DNA of 11,648 bases from Strigomonas culicis (Eukaryota > Euglenozoa > Kinetoplastea > Trypanosomatida > Trypanosomatidae): positions 1 through 11,648 of the forward strand of contig AUXH01000598.1 in NCBI GenBank assembly GCA_000482145.1, read 5' to 3'. Position 1 is the first letter of the stretch; each line of letters starts with the position of its first letter. A model generated the notes under the pieces. That model saw nothing but the letters and a program-made list of their open reading frames with translations. It made no database searches and was not told the origin of the DNA. Of the stretch, positions 6,801 to 11,648 are shown piece by piece. The position numbers and the translations under genes were made by a program.

Positions 6801-9164
6801 GCCCGACTTTACGTCGTGGCTGCGGATCACCATGGAGAGGTTGTTCTTGCGCAGGAAGGCGGCGGTGATGTTCGTCATGTACTCGACGCCGCAACCGCGC
6901 TTGCTTGTACGCCAGCCGTCGCCCTGGTGGTTGGCGCCGAGCTGCCGGCTGCGGTACTTCACGACGGGATCGTTCCACAGAATGTCGGTCAGCAGCCGCT
7001 CGTTGCGTGTCGTTTGCTCCACCACCGGCACGTCCCGCACGTGGCCGATCGCCTCGATGTCGTCCAGCGTGCACGGCTCGCGCGGCACGCCGCCGTGGAC
7101 GACGCAGAAGCGCTCGTCGATGATCGTCATGAGCGGCATCACCGCGTAACTGTCGACGAGCAGGTCCATCAGCAACGTGCTGCGAGGCCCGTATTTCCCC
7201 ATCAGCTCGGCCACAAAGCCGTACTCCGTATTCGTGCGACTGTCCTCGTGGTTGCCGCGGTTGAGCAGCACGTTGTTCGGATAGGTGCAGAGCATCGCGT
7301 AGATAAAGACGATCACCTCGCAGCCGAAGGGGCCGCGGTCGACGAAGTCGCCGTTGAAGAGGTAGCAGCGCCGCGGCCCCGGCATGCCGCAGAGGTGCAG
7401 CAGGTGCTCCAGGTCCTTCATCTGTCCGTGGAGGTCACCCACAACGACGAGCTCACCGGGGGCGGGGATGGACGCCATCGTGACGACGCGGCGGTCCTTC
7501 ATGAGGCGGGTCGCCGCCCGCACAATCTTCGTCACTGTCACGAAGGGGAAGCGCGCCCGCGTCGCGCAGAGCTTGTTCAGCTTCTCGAGCTCCTCCGGGG
7601 TGATGAGCGCGCCGTCTTCGTTGGGCTCGTCCAGCACGACGCAGGCCTCCTCCTCCATCTCCAGGTCCTCCAGGCCCGCCACGTCGACGGAGGCGCCGGG
7701 GTCGCCGGAGTGGTACGAGTACGCGTTCAGGTTTGAGTTGTTGTTGTTGTTGTTGGGGATGCTAAAGACGGGGCCGGCGGCCGCCGCGGCGCTCGCGCTG
7801 CTGTTGTTCCCGCTGACGCTGATGAAGTCGCCTGTGCTGCTCAGGTTGGCGTTGCTGCCGTTGTCATTGAGTTGGCTCAGGTTCGTGCTGAACTGGATGT
7901 TGATGTTTCCCGTGTTGCTGAGGCTCGGCGTCTCGGGGCTCATCACGGACATGGCGCTGGCGTTGGAGGGCGCCCCGGGCCCCGTCGAGCCGAACAGACT
8001 GTTGTTGTCCGCCAGCGCCGCGGAGAGACGCTCAATGTGCGACCGCATCTTCTGGTGGGCACTGATGGTGGTCGTCGTGTTGGACGTCATGTTGCTCTCG
8101 CGCAGTGCGTCGATCTGCTCCCACGAGCGACGCAGCACGACGCTGCGCGTCGCCGACGTCACCTCGTTCTGCCGCCACAGCCGCTGCAGCAGCCGCAGTG
8201 ACGCCGCGCTCTTCTCCGAGTAGCCGCGGAAGGCGGCGAGCGTCTCCGCGGACCATTTGCTCTTGTCGTACAGCTGTCGGTGCCGCGAGGTCGCCCCGGG
8301 CGACTCCGCCGCATTCGCCTCCGTGCGCGGCGACGCCGCCGTCGGGGAGGCATCCTCGGCGCCGCGCTTCAGCGCCGGCGGCGCCGCGCCGTCGGCCTCC
8401 TCGTCACCGGGGCCCGATGGCAGAAAAGACGGCTTGTTCAGCCGCTCCGGGCGCTTGCCGCCCGCGTTCTTCGCCTTCTTGCCCTTGAAAGGGTTGTCGA
8501 CGCCGCCCGTCTTGGGCGCGGCGGCCTCGTCGTCCGCCTCGTTCTCCGTGCTGCCGTTCGAGTGGAAGGAACTGTTGAGGTGGCCCTCGTCGCCGTCGAG
8601 ATTCGTGTTGTTGCTGCTGCTGCTGCGCTTCGTCGGCGTGAGCGTCGCGGTCGTCTTGAGCAGTCCCTTCGTCGCGACGAGTGGCGGGGCGGCGCTGTCC
8701 TCTTTGCTCCCCGCGCGCGCACGCTCGCGGCGGAAGAGCTGTGCGCGGCGCGTGCGCTCCGCTTCCTGCATGAGGCGGAACGGACACAGCGGGAGCATGC
8801 GTGGCAGCACCATCGCGCTGCAGTAGGGGCAGCGCTCGACTCGGCAGTGCAGCTTGTGCTGCTGCAGCAGCCCCGCGTCGACGCGCTGGTCGCAGCGCAC
8901 GCAGCGGACCCAGTTGCGCTGCTCGTTACATGTCATCTGGTGCTCCGCGTAGACGCTCGCCGGCATGCTCATGCCACACCACTTGTTCTCACACGTGACG
9001 ATGCCGCCGCCGACCTCCCGCTGCTCCCCGGCCGCATCGATGAGGTAACCGTACGGATCCTCTGGCCGCTCACGGCTTGCGCGCTCCAGCCACCCCTCCA
9101 GCAGCTCCCGCAGATGGTAGCGCTGCACATACTCCTCCTCCAAAGCTAAGTTGTTGGCGAGCAT
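849..9164 (-). CDS. PPEF/RdgC-family Ca2+-responsive protein Ser/Thr phosphatase with N-terminal zinc fingers and giant disordered tail (2,771 aa)
   Basis: Predicted to hydrolyse phosphoserine/phosphothreonine in proteins under Ca2+ control. Domains in order (numbered from the ATG): tandem Cys/His zinc units 58-127; IQ-like helix about 318-357; PPP catalytic domain about 545-840; PPEF-type EF-hand region 998-1259, interrupted by a Ser-rich insert; helical EF-like domain about 1657-1797; disordered Ala/Ser/Pro/Gly-rich tail to 2771. All PPP metal ligands are present, so activity is expected. The start is the first ATG (9164-9162). The frame stays open upstream to a stop at 9261-9263, but with only non-ATG codons such as TTG at 9173. 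The protein begins MLANN, with no Gly2 or signal peptide, so the N-terminal acylation I recall for described kinetoplastid PPEFs is absent. It is far longer than usual PPEFs (about 650-750 aa). The catalytic assignment is firm; the biological role and substrates are unknown. Confidence 0.93.
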   Translation of the reverse strand: MLANNLALEEEYVQRYHLRELLEGWLERASRERPEDPYGYLIDAAGEQREVGGGIVTCENKWCGMSMPASVYAEHQMTCNEQRNWVRCVRCDQRVDAGLLQQHKLHCRVERCPYCSAMVLPRMLPLCPFRLMQEAERTRRAQLFRRERARAGSKEDSAAPPLVATKGLLKTTATLTPTKRSSSSNNTNLDGDEGHLNSSFHSNGSTENEADDEAAAPKTGGVDNPFKGKKAKNAGGKRPERLNKPSFLPSGPGDEEADGAAPPALKRGAEDASPTAASPRTEANAAESPGATSRHRQLYDKSKWSAETLAAFRGYSEKSAASLRLLQRLWRQNEVTSATRSVVLRRSWEQIDALRESNMTSNTTTTISAHQKMRSHIERLSAALADNNSLFGSTGPGAPSNASAMSVMSPETPSLSNTGNINIQFSTNLSQLNDNGSNANLSSTGDFISVSGNNSSASAAAAAGPVFSIPNNNNNNSNLNAYSYHSGDPGASVDVAGLEDLEMEEEACVVLDEPNEDGALITPEELEKLNKLCATRARFPFVTVTKIVRAATRLMKDRRVVTMASIPAPGELVVVGDLHGQMKDLEHLLHLCGMPGPRRCYLFNGDFVDRGPFGCEVIVFIYAMLCTYPNNVLLNRGNHEDSRTNTEYGFVAELMGKYGPRSTLLMDLLVDSYAVMPLMTIIDERFCVVHGGVPREPCTLDDIEAIGHVRDVPVVEQTTRNERLLTDILWNDPVVKYRSRQLGANHQGDGWRTSKRGCGVEYMTNITAAFLRKNNLSMVIRSHDVKSGGFEIIHKNMNVTVFSASNYGGVSGNRGAVAVLKKESANPTFHTWFLKEDHVSKELQRQSLRRNRRRGRERIASISNSGTNVTVQSSMDSGLPSLPVVRAAEPQGISDDILEAHSSSSGSSSSSSDAEDEALVNGDEFVTAFYGYCIPVAARAKPSWMEGLGKSEARSKMILTARSMSNSISDTEGGGLAQHRRVPEMETHGADAIVTSQLRTLNDIRTVIFKNRYTLLTAFNNADENHSGIIYKIEWCSIVRDVTGLDIPWYYVSQYLCPHLEVDGVPCVEYVRFLRHFDPPFARYYRLGWQLSMITRIFGECDLPEDLITLFCTSEGPLQSVASSHSSSARQSVTPGKRAASTCNSSKKSLGDTQSINSLQNSPAQQRLTRVRNKSMFSISGGEDEDSDLLDSQNILSEFGWRNVVVDFKAFSSNIRALSPVASAMEDNEMYCLFRFFDQEMEGHVSLDVFIDRVKVVLDEGQSEAAEEVQVVSGEDLDFSSVAPSVVSEASSKPKDGAAAAAAPAEASAAPPAATGGRMLSNLQQMLMKSRAQPETTVQDSPSPGGGGGDNEKENGGRPAGGLRRESSVSSTDSGALGFANGFAALAAKRKLLRRTSSSSNTSSRCTVSECSNPLLIVVDGRGGSVSTGDVLLSPLTAGKVEHRSPTTVVASPVDPARQEGAAAPGAAAATALDAAQVEALLSSTPSLPRPALANATPTKIAAAAARGNPLQQPIVVSSSSLPSGDAGGPPHAPAAKGPATMGRLLNPTPNDDVASLISGSTLHVTSGQSPILLKDGRGLAAHGPTIALPRQLGSPGSEDRPQAPPTSVPQRPLQPYTSTMSGTANGNNTLSITDGGDVSTDVAAGADLAAMQGSFYRREAGKAMPWLFPLLVRIQEQFMNAEDPVTALRFTYQTLNRSRDRRLKQHEFAAVVDYMNLFLERPMTTAQASIIFHCIREDGFSFLNKMRMPRSVETQELLPPSFLSMLLDQQQHRIEEERLFGQPYVLLSEFVAFFSIAAVDINSLPDCVVCTPVPTTGVSYSEEGTSGSLQLAPTGASLSMPAVTLKDLKDRFGENVPLKDVLALLNVHGSVGGATATPASGGISAGGTSAEHSARLSPPLSTVTTATMNNPSSHHNTTAETSSNSLMIQTSGPNKPLFHGAGVAPGIGSASRYFAATNNSSHNGDGYPLGSSAYGMHSSALARPVELDLSMASLASVTVLGGGSAAANNANRYQLNHTNGNISTILPFGGMVSPATDALALSGLMTPKQLAMSYGNHSSMLSNSTSINNNSGTVQGGGPNTRFRKQLIASATPYTLNRPAEHRMSMRMPNRQMHFNEGNQNANNNPFTIYQERNSLNSMQHQNVQTPQPPPHTPSVPAGHHATPPVDHSGKHYSNSFIHSSFARSKSMQQAVTAAPPGAPAEDGCGPPEPQLEAAASRKKKKSAANPKQLTAELRGGSSTHTSIAAPPSSGSAASHNTSGGDANNRSNTSVGSKAVAAARASLEELIEVTAADANSGRSANKNTSIPAPPPLLTSANTPSNFILAQQQKLKQQQQQQGVPTPPSVPHTGVTRLPPSAATPSPGPSPAPPAKGPDSAASSPPALMLDLMEEEEEEGGGAAPTASHTMRTAGASKSVLGDSAATPGMVLTTFTERRLSTAPSLPGAAEPADRRHSSVPSLNSPHVAPVTRGGSSPSASQHRGGGKRGSGTGVSSKRTSGSSATAALPALDGSPAASPVTPAQRKNVRGSHRSSADTDTNRSVTRRFSGPKGGGAEAEGSPGMLPALPHGSSGTSHNGSKRSSATEPPPGKAPPHRRSSPGASSASASALHHGGSKRPSLTVASAREGSAGRGGGGAAAAAAVQGITSHKLKRTSVQGQSGAAAAAAAAYAPAAVHGTSPTPGKKLPPNPHRTAATSPTPSARRRESGSLNTNESTAAATAPAVAAAAALNGLRGKKKANGSHGSPPQPRKESARQGLPPIVLTRPVVGPRKR
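1785..1868 (-). repeat. Direct repeat of an 11-residue peptide with 17-residue period in the tail
   Basis: ERRLSTAPSLP (2433-2443) and DRRHSSVPSLN (2450-2460) match at most positions. They suggest a local duplication of a kinase-site-bearing motif. Confidence 0.6.
1980..1997 (-). repeat. Trinucleotide repeat encoding six Glu
   Basis: Six CTC units on the plus strand read as six GAG codons (residues 2390-2395), the most acidic point of the tail. Confidence 0.95.
2040..2080. repeat. Perfect 41-nt palindrome (20-bp arms, one central base) inside the phosphatase coding sequence
   Basis: Arms 2040-2059 and 2061-2080 are exact reverse complements around the single base 2060. The arms are almost all G/C and contain GGGCCC and GCCGGC. 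The bases just outside (2039 and 2081) do not pair. It encodes residues 2362-2375 of the Pro/Ala-rich tail. In RNA or single-stranded DNA it could form a very stable hairpin, with a few central pairs opened to make a loop. Confidence 0.9.
2151..2168 (-). repeat. Trinucleotide repeat encoding six Gln
   Basis: Six CTG units on the plus strand read as six CAG codons (residues 2333-2338) in the disordered tail. Confidence 0.95.
3774..4196 (-). other. Protein domain: distal helical, EF-hand-like module (residues ~1657-1797)
   Basis: After about 400 residues of low-complexity linker the sequence again looks folded: hydrophobic, few Ser/Pro/Gly, ending LLSEFVAFFS. A loop at 1697-1708 (bases 4041-4076) has Asn at 1, Ser at 3, Asp at 5, Leu at 8 and Glu at 12, but Arg instead of Gly at 6. 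It could be the displaced last EF-hand of the PPEF core or an independent lineage-specific domain. No other family is recognised. Confidence 0.45.
4229..4260. repeat. Perfect 13-bp inverted repeat with 6-nt loop in the phosphatase coding sequence
   Basis: Arms 4229-4241 and 4248-4260 are exact reverse complements, each containing GACGTC, around the loop GGTCGA. It lies in the linker just before the distal helical module. Confidence 0.8.
4997..5020. repeat. 10-bp inverted repeat with 4-nt loop in the phosphatase coding sequence
   Basis: GCTTCGCCGC (4997-5006) and GCGGCGAAGC (5011-5020) flank CAGC. Such short stems are common in very GC-rich coding DNA, so this may be chance. Confidence 0.6.
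5388..5555 (-). other. Protein domain: further EF-hand with lost position 12 (residues 1204-1259)
   Basis: The helix MYCLFRFF leads into the loop at 1238-1249 (bases 5418-5453), with Asp at 1, Glu at 3, Glu at 5, Gly at 6 and Val at 8. Position 12, normally Glu, is Val. It resembles the third EF-hand of PPEF proteins in sequence and order. A Ser-rich insert of over 100 residues separates it from the first pair. Ca2+ affinity is expected to be weak or absent. Confidence 0.65.
5934..6173 (-). other. Protein domain: first EF-hand pair of the PPEF regulatory region (residues 998-1077)
   Basis: The first loop (1023-1034, bases 6063-6098) is a complete EF-hand: Asp at position 1, Asn at 3, Ser at 5, Gly at 6, Ile at 8, Glu at 12. 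The following segment, with VTGLDIPW and a second loop at 1059-1070, follows the PPEF pattern. That second loop keeps acidic residues at 3 and 5 and Gly at 6, but has His at position 1 and Tyr at 12, so it probably does not bind Ca2+. Confidence 0.8.
6429..6461 (-). repeat. Ser-rich repeat after the phosphatase domain (S4-G-S6)
   Basis: CTG-type repeats read in the AGC frame give four Ser, Gly and six Ser (residues 902-912). A short acidic stretch follows, forming a likely CK2-type phosphorylatable linker between the catalytic domain and the EF-hands. Confidence 0.9.
6645..7532 (-). other. Protein domain: PPP-family phosphatase catalytic domain, PPEF type (residues ~545-840)
   Basis: All PPP signatures occur in order: GDLHGQ 576-581, GDFVDRG 605-611, RGNHED 636-641, HGG 690-692, WNDP 730-733, RSHD 781-784 and SASNY 803-807, followed by GNRGA 812-816. 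Predicted metal ligands D577, H579, D606, N638, H690 and H783, the catalytic H639/D609 pair, and phosphate-binding R610 and R781 are all present. RGNHED with YGF shortly after it, SASNY rather than SAPNY, and NRGA favour PPEF/PP7 over PP1, PP2A or calcineurin. One deviation is the stretch RGCGVEYM (about 756-763), where PPEFs usually have Phe-Gly. Confidence 0.95.
7737..7754 (-). repeat. Trinucleotide repeat encoding six Asn
   Basis: Six GTT units on the plus strand read as six AAC codons (residues 471-476), in the Asn/Ser-rich linker between the IQ-like helix and the phosphatase domain. Confidence 0.95.
8094..8213 (-). other. Protein region: degenerate IQ-like helix ahead of the phosphatase domain (residues ~318-357)
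   Basis: The segment contains LLQRLWRQ (325-332), then a run of Arg residues and RSWEQI (346-351). Animal PPEF/RdgC proteins carry a calmodulin-binding IQ motif followed by a short conserved Trp-containing helix at about this place relative to the catalytic domain. The core Gln-x-x-Trp-Arg is visible, but the full IQxxxRGxxxR consensus is not. Calmodulin binding is therefore possible but unproven. Confidence 0.5.
8784..8993 (-). other. Protein domain: tandem TRAF-like zinc-binding units (residues 58-127)
   Basis: Two consecutive units are intact: C58-x4-C63-x11-H75-x3-C79 and C88-x2-C91-x11-H103-x3-C107. A third unit, C112-x2-C115-x11-C127, has Cys where His is expected and lacks the final Cys. 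The spacing resembles TRAF-type zinc fingers, which usually mediate protein-protein contacts. A zinc module is not part of the classical PPEF layout, so it may recruit partners or set location. Zinc binding is inferred from spacing only. Confidence 0.75.
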
Positions 9165-9272
9165 CGCCGACAATGGCCTTTCTCTATTTCGGAGATGAGA
9201 GGTATGTATACTCTCTTTTTTTTTATTTGGTATTCCTTTTCTTAGTGGTGGATTGATATTCTATCTCTCTAT

Positions 9273-9293
9273 CACACACACACACACACACAC
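9273..9293. repeat. (CA)10 microsatellite in the phosphatase 5' leader
   Basis: A run of alternating C and A (TG on the transcribed strand). It lies downstream of both candidate splice acceptors, so it should be part of the mature 5' UTR. Confidence 0.9.
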
Positions 9294-9308
9294 GTTATTT
9301 TCTTCCTT

Positions 9309-9326
9309 CTAAAACAAAAAAAAAAG
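9309..9326 (-). promoter_or_regulatory. Candidate polypyrimidine tract and spliced-leader acceptor for the phosphatase mRNA (proximal)
   Basis: The minus strand reads C, ten T, G, four T, then AG at 9310-9309. The leader would be 144 nt long and also free of ATG. The tract is shorter than the distal one, but the acceptor is immediately adjacent. Confidence 0.4.
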
Positions 9327-9455
9327 CACTGTCTTGTTGCAGTATTCAAGAATCGAGAGCGGAGGTATATATCGATGCTTCCTCTTTCTTTGTATTGATG
9401 TATTGTTTCAAGTATGTCTTTCGCTTTCTTCTTTTTTGTTCCTCTTCTTCGTTTT

Positions 9456-9501
9456 CTATCAGAGAAACAAAAGAAAAAAAAAGCGAAAAGAAAAGAAGGA
9501 G
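9456..9501 (-). promoter_or_regulatory. Candidate polypyrimidine tract and spliced-leader acceptor for the phosphatase mRNA (distal)
   Basis: On the minus strand, 9501-9461 is almost pure pyrimidine (two G residues in 41). The first AG after it is at 9457-9456, in the context CTGATAG. Splicing here would give a 291-nt leader with no upstream ATG. Tract-then-first-AG is the usual trypanosomatid rule. This competes with the site at 9309, and the choice cannot be made from sequence alone. Confidence 0.5.
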
Positions 9502-10606
9502 TAACAACAGAATAAGAAAAAAAAAAGAAAAGAATTCAAGAAAAAATGAATATTTCAAAGCAAAAAAAAAAAACTAGTCGCAGGCTTTATTTCAAAAAAA
9601 AAGTATATATAAAGAAGAATAAAGTACAGAAAAAAAAAACACTATATTCAGAAGGAAAAAAACGCTGCTTTTTTCCTTTCCCTATTCTGAAATAAAAGAG
9701 AGAAAGATGGTACCTAGAAACAAAAATGTCAATCGAGAACGATATAAAATGAAATAGAGGGGAGAGTGAGGCAAAGATACTGCAACACAAACAAAAAAAA
9801 AGGTGGTCCTTTTTCATTTATGTATTATATATGTAATTGTGTACCCGTCACTTTTTGGTTGCTATTCTGTCATTTTTTAAATTGTTATTTAAAAAAAAAC
9901 AAGTGAAACAGAAGAAAACAGTTTGGAATTCATATATATGCATATATATATTTTTTACTCCCATATATTCAAGTGTTCTCACAGACCAAGGGCAAAAAAA
10001 AAAACAGGAACAAAAAGAAGAAAGAAAAAGAACTCAATATGCACAGTAAAGATGTTGCTGTAGGAGAGACAAGTGAGTATCATATTGTCTCATCATCGAA
10101 AAAAAAAACTCTGTTTCGTGTTCATGCTTTCTTCTTTTCATATATAGATTATCTTTGCATCATCAAATCATGTTTTTTTCTTTCATTTTTTTTTCCGGCT
10201 GTTGTCTTTGATTGGAGACAATTAGTTAATACACTACATAAAGATGAGCGTAGTACCTCGAAAAGGTAACTCGTATGGAGAATGTCGTTTGATGCTCACG
10301 GATATACTTGTAAAAAAAAAAAGAAATCCCAATGGTTGAAAAAAAAAAACATGTATATTCTTCTGCAAAAAAAGAGGTTATTTAATAATACTGAAGAAGC
10401 AAAGTAAAAAAAAAGAGAAAAAGTTCAAGGCGAAAAGGAAGAATAAAAATGAAAAGAGAGGTTCCTCTTTCAAAAAGCATTGTGTCTGCTTTCTCTTTTT
10501 TCTTCTTTTTATTTCCCTTTTTTCTTTTTTTTTTCTGCTTCAGCTTCAACGGGTGGCGGATGACGCTACCGCGCGTGTGATGCTCCGCCTGCCCTGGAGA
10601 GGGCGC

Positions 10607-11648
10607 CTAGGGGTCGAGCCCCTCCAGCCGCGCGCGGCGGAACGCGTTGACAATCTTCTTCGCGGAGATGTGGTGCTGGCGCACTTGCCGCCAGAGAGCT
10701 CGCGCCCGCAGCCGCCGCGCCGCCTCGAGGTACCTCCCCTCGCGGTAGTCGCCGCTCTCCTGCGCCTTGCTGACGGTGCTGTCGAGCCGCACCAGCATCG
10801 CCTTGGCCTCCTCGTCCAGGTAGTCCATGTCGAAGTTCTTGCTGTAGGTCGGCTCCGCCACCGGCAGCAGCCGTGACACAAGCCCCACGAGCAGCACGAC
10901 GAAGGACAGGATCCCGCACGCGAGCCACTGATCCCCACGCAGCGGCGTCACGTTCATGAAGTCGCCGAACGTCTCCACCGCGACGATCTGGAAGCCGAGG
11001 CAGAAGGCGAGAATGGCGATGAAGGGCCGCGAGCGCGCCCAGATGCCCTCGAACATGTCCATCTCCTCGTACAGCTTGCGGCAGTTGATCATCTGGAACA
11101 GCGTCATGAGCACGAACACGTTGAAGACGACGGTCTGGTGTTCGACGCCGTTCGGCGGCCCGGCGCGGAACCACGCGGCGCCCCACGCCTCCACGCACAG
11201 CGTGATGGCCAGCATGTACGCGGCGACGACGGTGATGGTGACGTGCATACGACGCGTCACGAGCGGCGCCTTGCGGCTCACCGGGCCGCGCAGCAGGCAG
11301 TCCTCCGACGGCTCCTCCGTCGCGAGCGCCAGCGCCGCCAGCGTGTCCATGATGAGGTTCACCCACAGCAGCTGCACCGTCGTCAGCGGCGACGACGCGC
11401 CGCGCGCGATCACGCAGCCGATGAAGGTCAGCGCCACCGACACGTAGTTCACCGTCAGCTGCAGCTGCAGGAACTTGCGGATGTTGTCGTTCACGCAGCG
11501 GCCCCACACCACCGCGCGCTGCACGGACCGGAAGTTGTCGTCCAGCAGCACAATGTCCGCCGACTTCACCGCAATGTCCGTGCCGCTGCGCATCACGAAG
11601 CCCACGTTCGCCAGCCGCAGCGCCGGCGCGTCGTTCGTGCCGTCGCCC
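10607..11648 (-). CDS. P2B-type (PMCA-like) calcium-transporting ATPase, C-terminal 346 residues; N terminus beyond the window
   Basis: ATP-driven Ca2+ export pump of the plasma membrane or acidic Ca2+ stores (acidocalcisomes or vacuoles in trypanosomatids). The visible part starts at the P-domain hinge GDGTNDAPAL (fragment residues 1-10), which also runs up to the window edge, so the ATG and the phosphorylated Asp are missing. Membrane segments M5 to M10 lie at about 60-80, 88-109, 136-156, 170-188, 209-225 and 240-262. M6 holds WVNLIMD with N97 and D101, the single Ca2+ site of P2B pumps. The following ALATEEPSE and the M8 segment VVFNVFVLMTLFQMIN are also PMCA-like. The 84-residue tail carries a 1-18 calmodulin-binding type segment (W319 to F336). 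The stop is TAG at 10609-10607. An internal GTG at 11605 is not the start, because the frame runs through it. It is the upstream neighbour of the phosphatase on the same strand. Confidence 0.95.
   Translation of the reverse strand, partial: GDGTNDAPALRLANVGFVMRSGTDIAVKSADIVLLDDNFRSVQRAVVWGRCVNDNIRKFLQLQLTVNYVSVALTFIGCVIARGASSPLTTVQLLWVNLIMDTLAALALATEEPSEDCLLRGPVSRKAPLVTRRMHVTITVVAAYMLAITLCVEAWGAAWFRAGPPNGVEHQTVVFNVFVLMTLFQMINCRKLYEEMDMFEGIWARSRPFIAILAFCLGFQIVAVETFGDFMNVTPLRGDQWLACGILSFVVLLVGLVSRLLPVAEPTYSKNFDMDYLDEEAKAMLVRLDSTVSKAQESGDYREGRYLEAARRLRARALWRQVRQHHISAKKIVNAFRRARLEGLDP
10640..10693 (-). other. Protein motif: predicted 1-18 calmodulin-binding segment of the Ca2+ pump
   Basis: In the tail, Trp (codon 10693-10691) and Phe (codon 10642-10640) are exactly 18 residues apart, inclusive, within an Arg/Lys-rich helix ending in VNAF. 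Animal PMCA calmodulin-binding domains use the same Trp/Phe spacing and a very similar end. The helix is preceded by ARRLRARAL, which adds positive charge. Calmodulin binding is inferred from this resemblance. Confidence 0.75.

Larger units (their letters stand above)
9165..10606. other. AT-rich intergenic spacer between pump and phosphatase genes
   Basis: About 1.4 kb of AT-rich sequence with many A and T homopolymers and no credible gene; open frames here translate to Phe/Leu/Lys runs. On the minus strand it must contain the pump 3' UTR and polyadenylation site (right part) and the phosphatase trans-splice acceptor and 5' leader (left part). An 18-bp AT-rich palindrome lies at 9932-9949. 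The left 650 bases (9165-9814) hold no ATG on the minus strand. No tRNA or other RNA gene was recognised. Confidence 0.7.

Noticed and set aside
849..9164. Calcineurin A or PP1/PP2A identity for the phosphatase
   Set aside because: SASNY with NRGA, RGNHED with the YGF pattern, and the EF-hand region after the catalytic domain fit PPEF/RdgC; no calcineurin B-binding helix or autoinhibitory segment was seen.
9165..9173. Start at the TTG codon three residues upstream (9173)
   Set aside because: Not an ATG; the in-frame ATG at 9164 is the first one available and the expected eukaryotic start.
9346..9558. 70-codon minus-strand frame rich in Phe and Leu upstream of the phosphatase
   Set aside because: It is a translation of the pyrimidine tract, starts at a non-ATG codon and crosses the candidate splice acceptor.
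9932..9949. 18-bp AT-rich palindrome as an operator or terminator
   Set aside because: It lies in an alternating AT stretch where palindromes are common, and trypanosomatid genes do not use such operators or terminators between genes.
9973..10269. 98-codon plus-strand frame in the spacer
   Set aside because: Low-complexity Lys/Phe sequence in AT-rich non-coding DNA, on the strand opposite to both genes.
10500..10545. Plus-strand pyrimidine tract ending in CAG, like a splice acceptor
   Set aside because: No plus-strand gene follows. On the transcribed strand this is simply the purine-rich start of the pump 3' UTR.

Overview
The window looks like nuclear DNA from a trypanosomatid protist (Kinetoplastea). 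Intron-less, very GC-rich coding sequence (a 2,771-codon open frame and the 3' part of a second gene) is separated by AT-rich, homopolymer-rich spacers. Both genes lie on the minus strand, as in a directional polycistronic unit. The spacers carry long pyrimidine tracts followed by AG on the minus strand, as expected for spliced-leader trans-splicing. I cannot name the genus. The contrast between GC-rich genes and A/T-homopolymer spacers is stronger than I would expect of a typical Leishmania locus.

Layout in transcription order, right to left. (1) 11648-10607: the C-terminal part of a P2B-type Ca2+-transporting ATPase, cut by the window edge. It runs from the GDGTND hinge motif through M5-M10 to a cytosolic tail with an animal-PMCA-like 1-18 calmodulin-binding segment. 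(2) 10606-9165: an AT-rich spacer holding the pump's 3' UTR and the next gene's splice signals and 5' leader. (3) 9164-849: a single giant ORF for a PPEF/RdgC-family (PP7-like) protein serine/threonine phosphatase. It has two N-terminal TRAF-like zinc-binding units, a degenerate IQ-like helix, a PPP catalytic domain with all metal ligands intact, a PPEF-style EF-hand region, a second distal helical/EF-like domain, and a disordered tail of about 970 residues with a cluster of basophilic kinase sites. (4) 848-1: an AT-rich spacer with the phosphatase 3' UTR and probably the splice signals of the next gene to the left.

Both proteins point to calcium/calmodulin signalling: a Ca2+ pump with a predicted calmodulin-binding tail, next to a predicted Ca2+-responsive phosphatase. 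Trypanosomatid neighbours are often functionally unrelated, so this is only suggestive. The least expected features are the zinc-finger/PPEF/giant-tail combination, a perfect 41-nt palindrome inside the phosphatase coding sequence (2040-2080), a second 13-bp hairpin at 4229-4260, and the dense array of R/K-R-x-S sites near the phosphatase C terminus.
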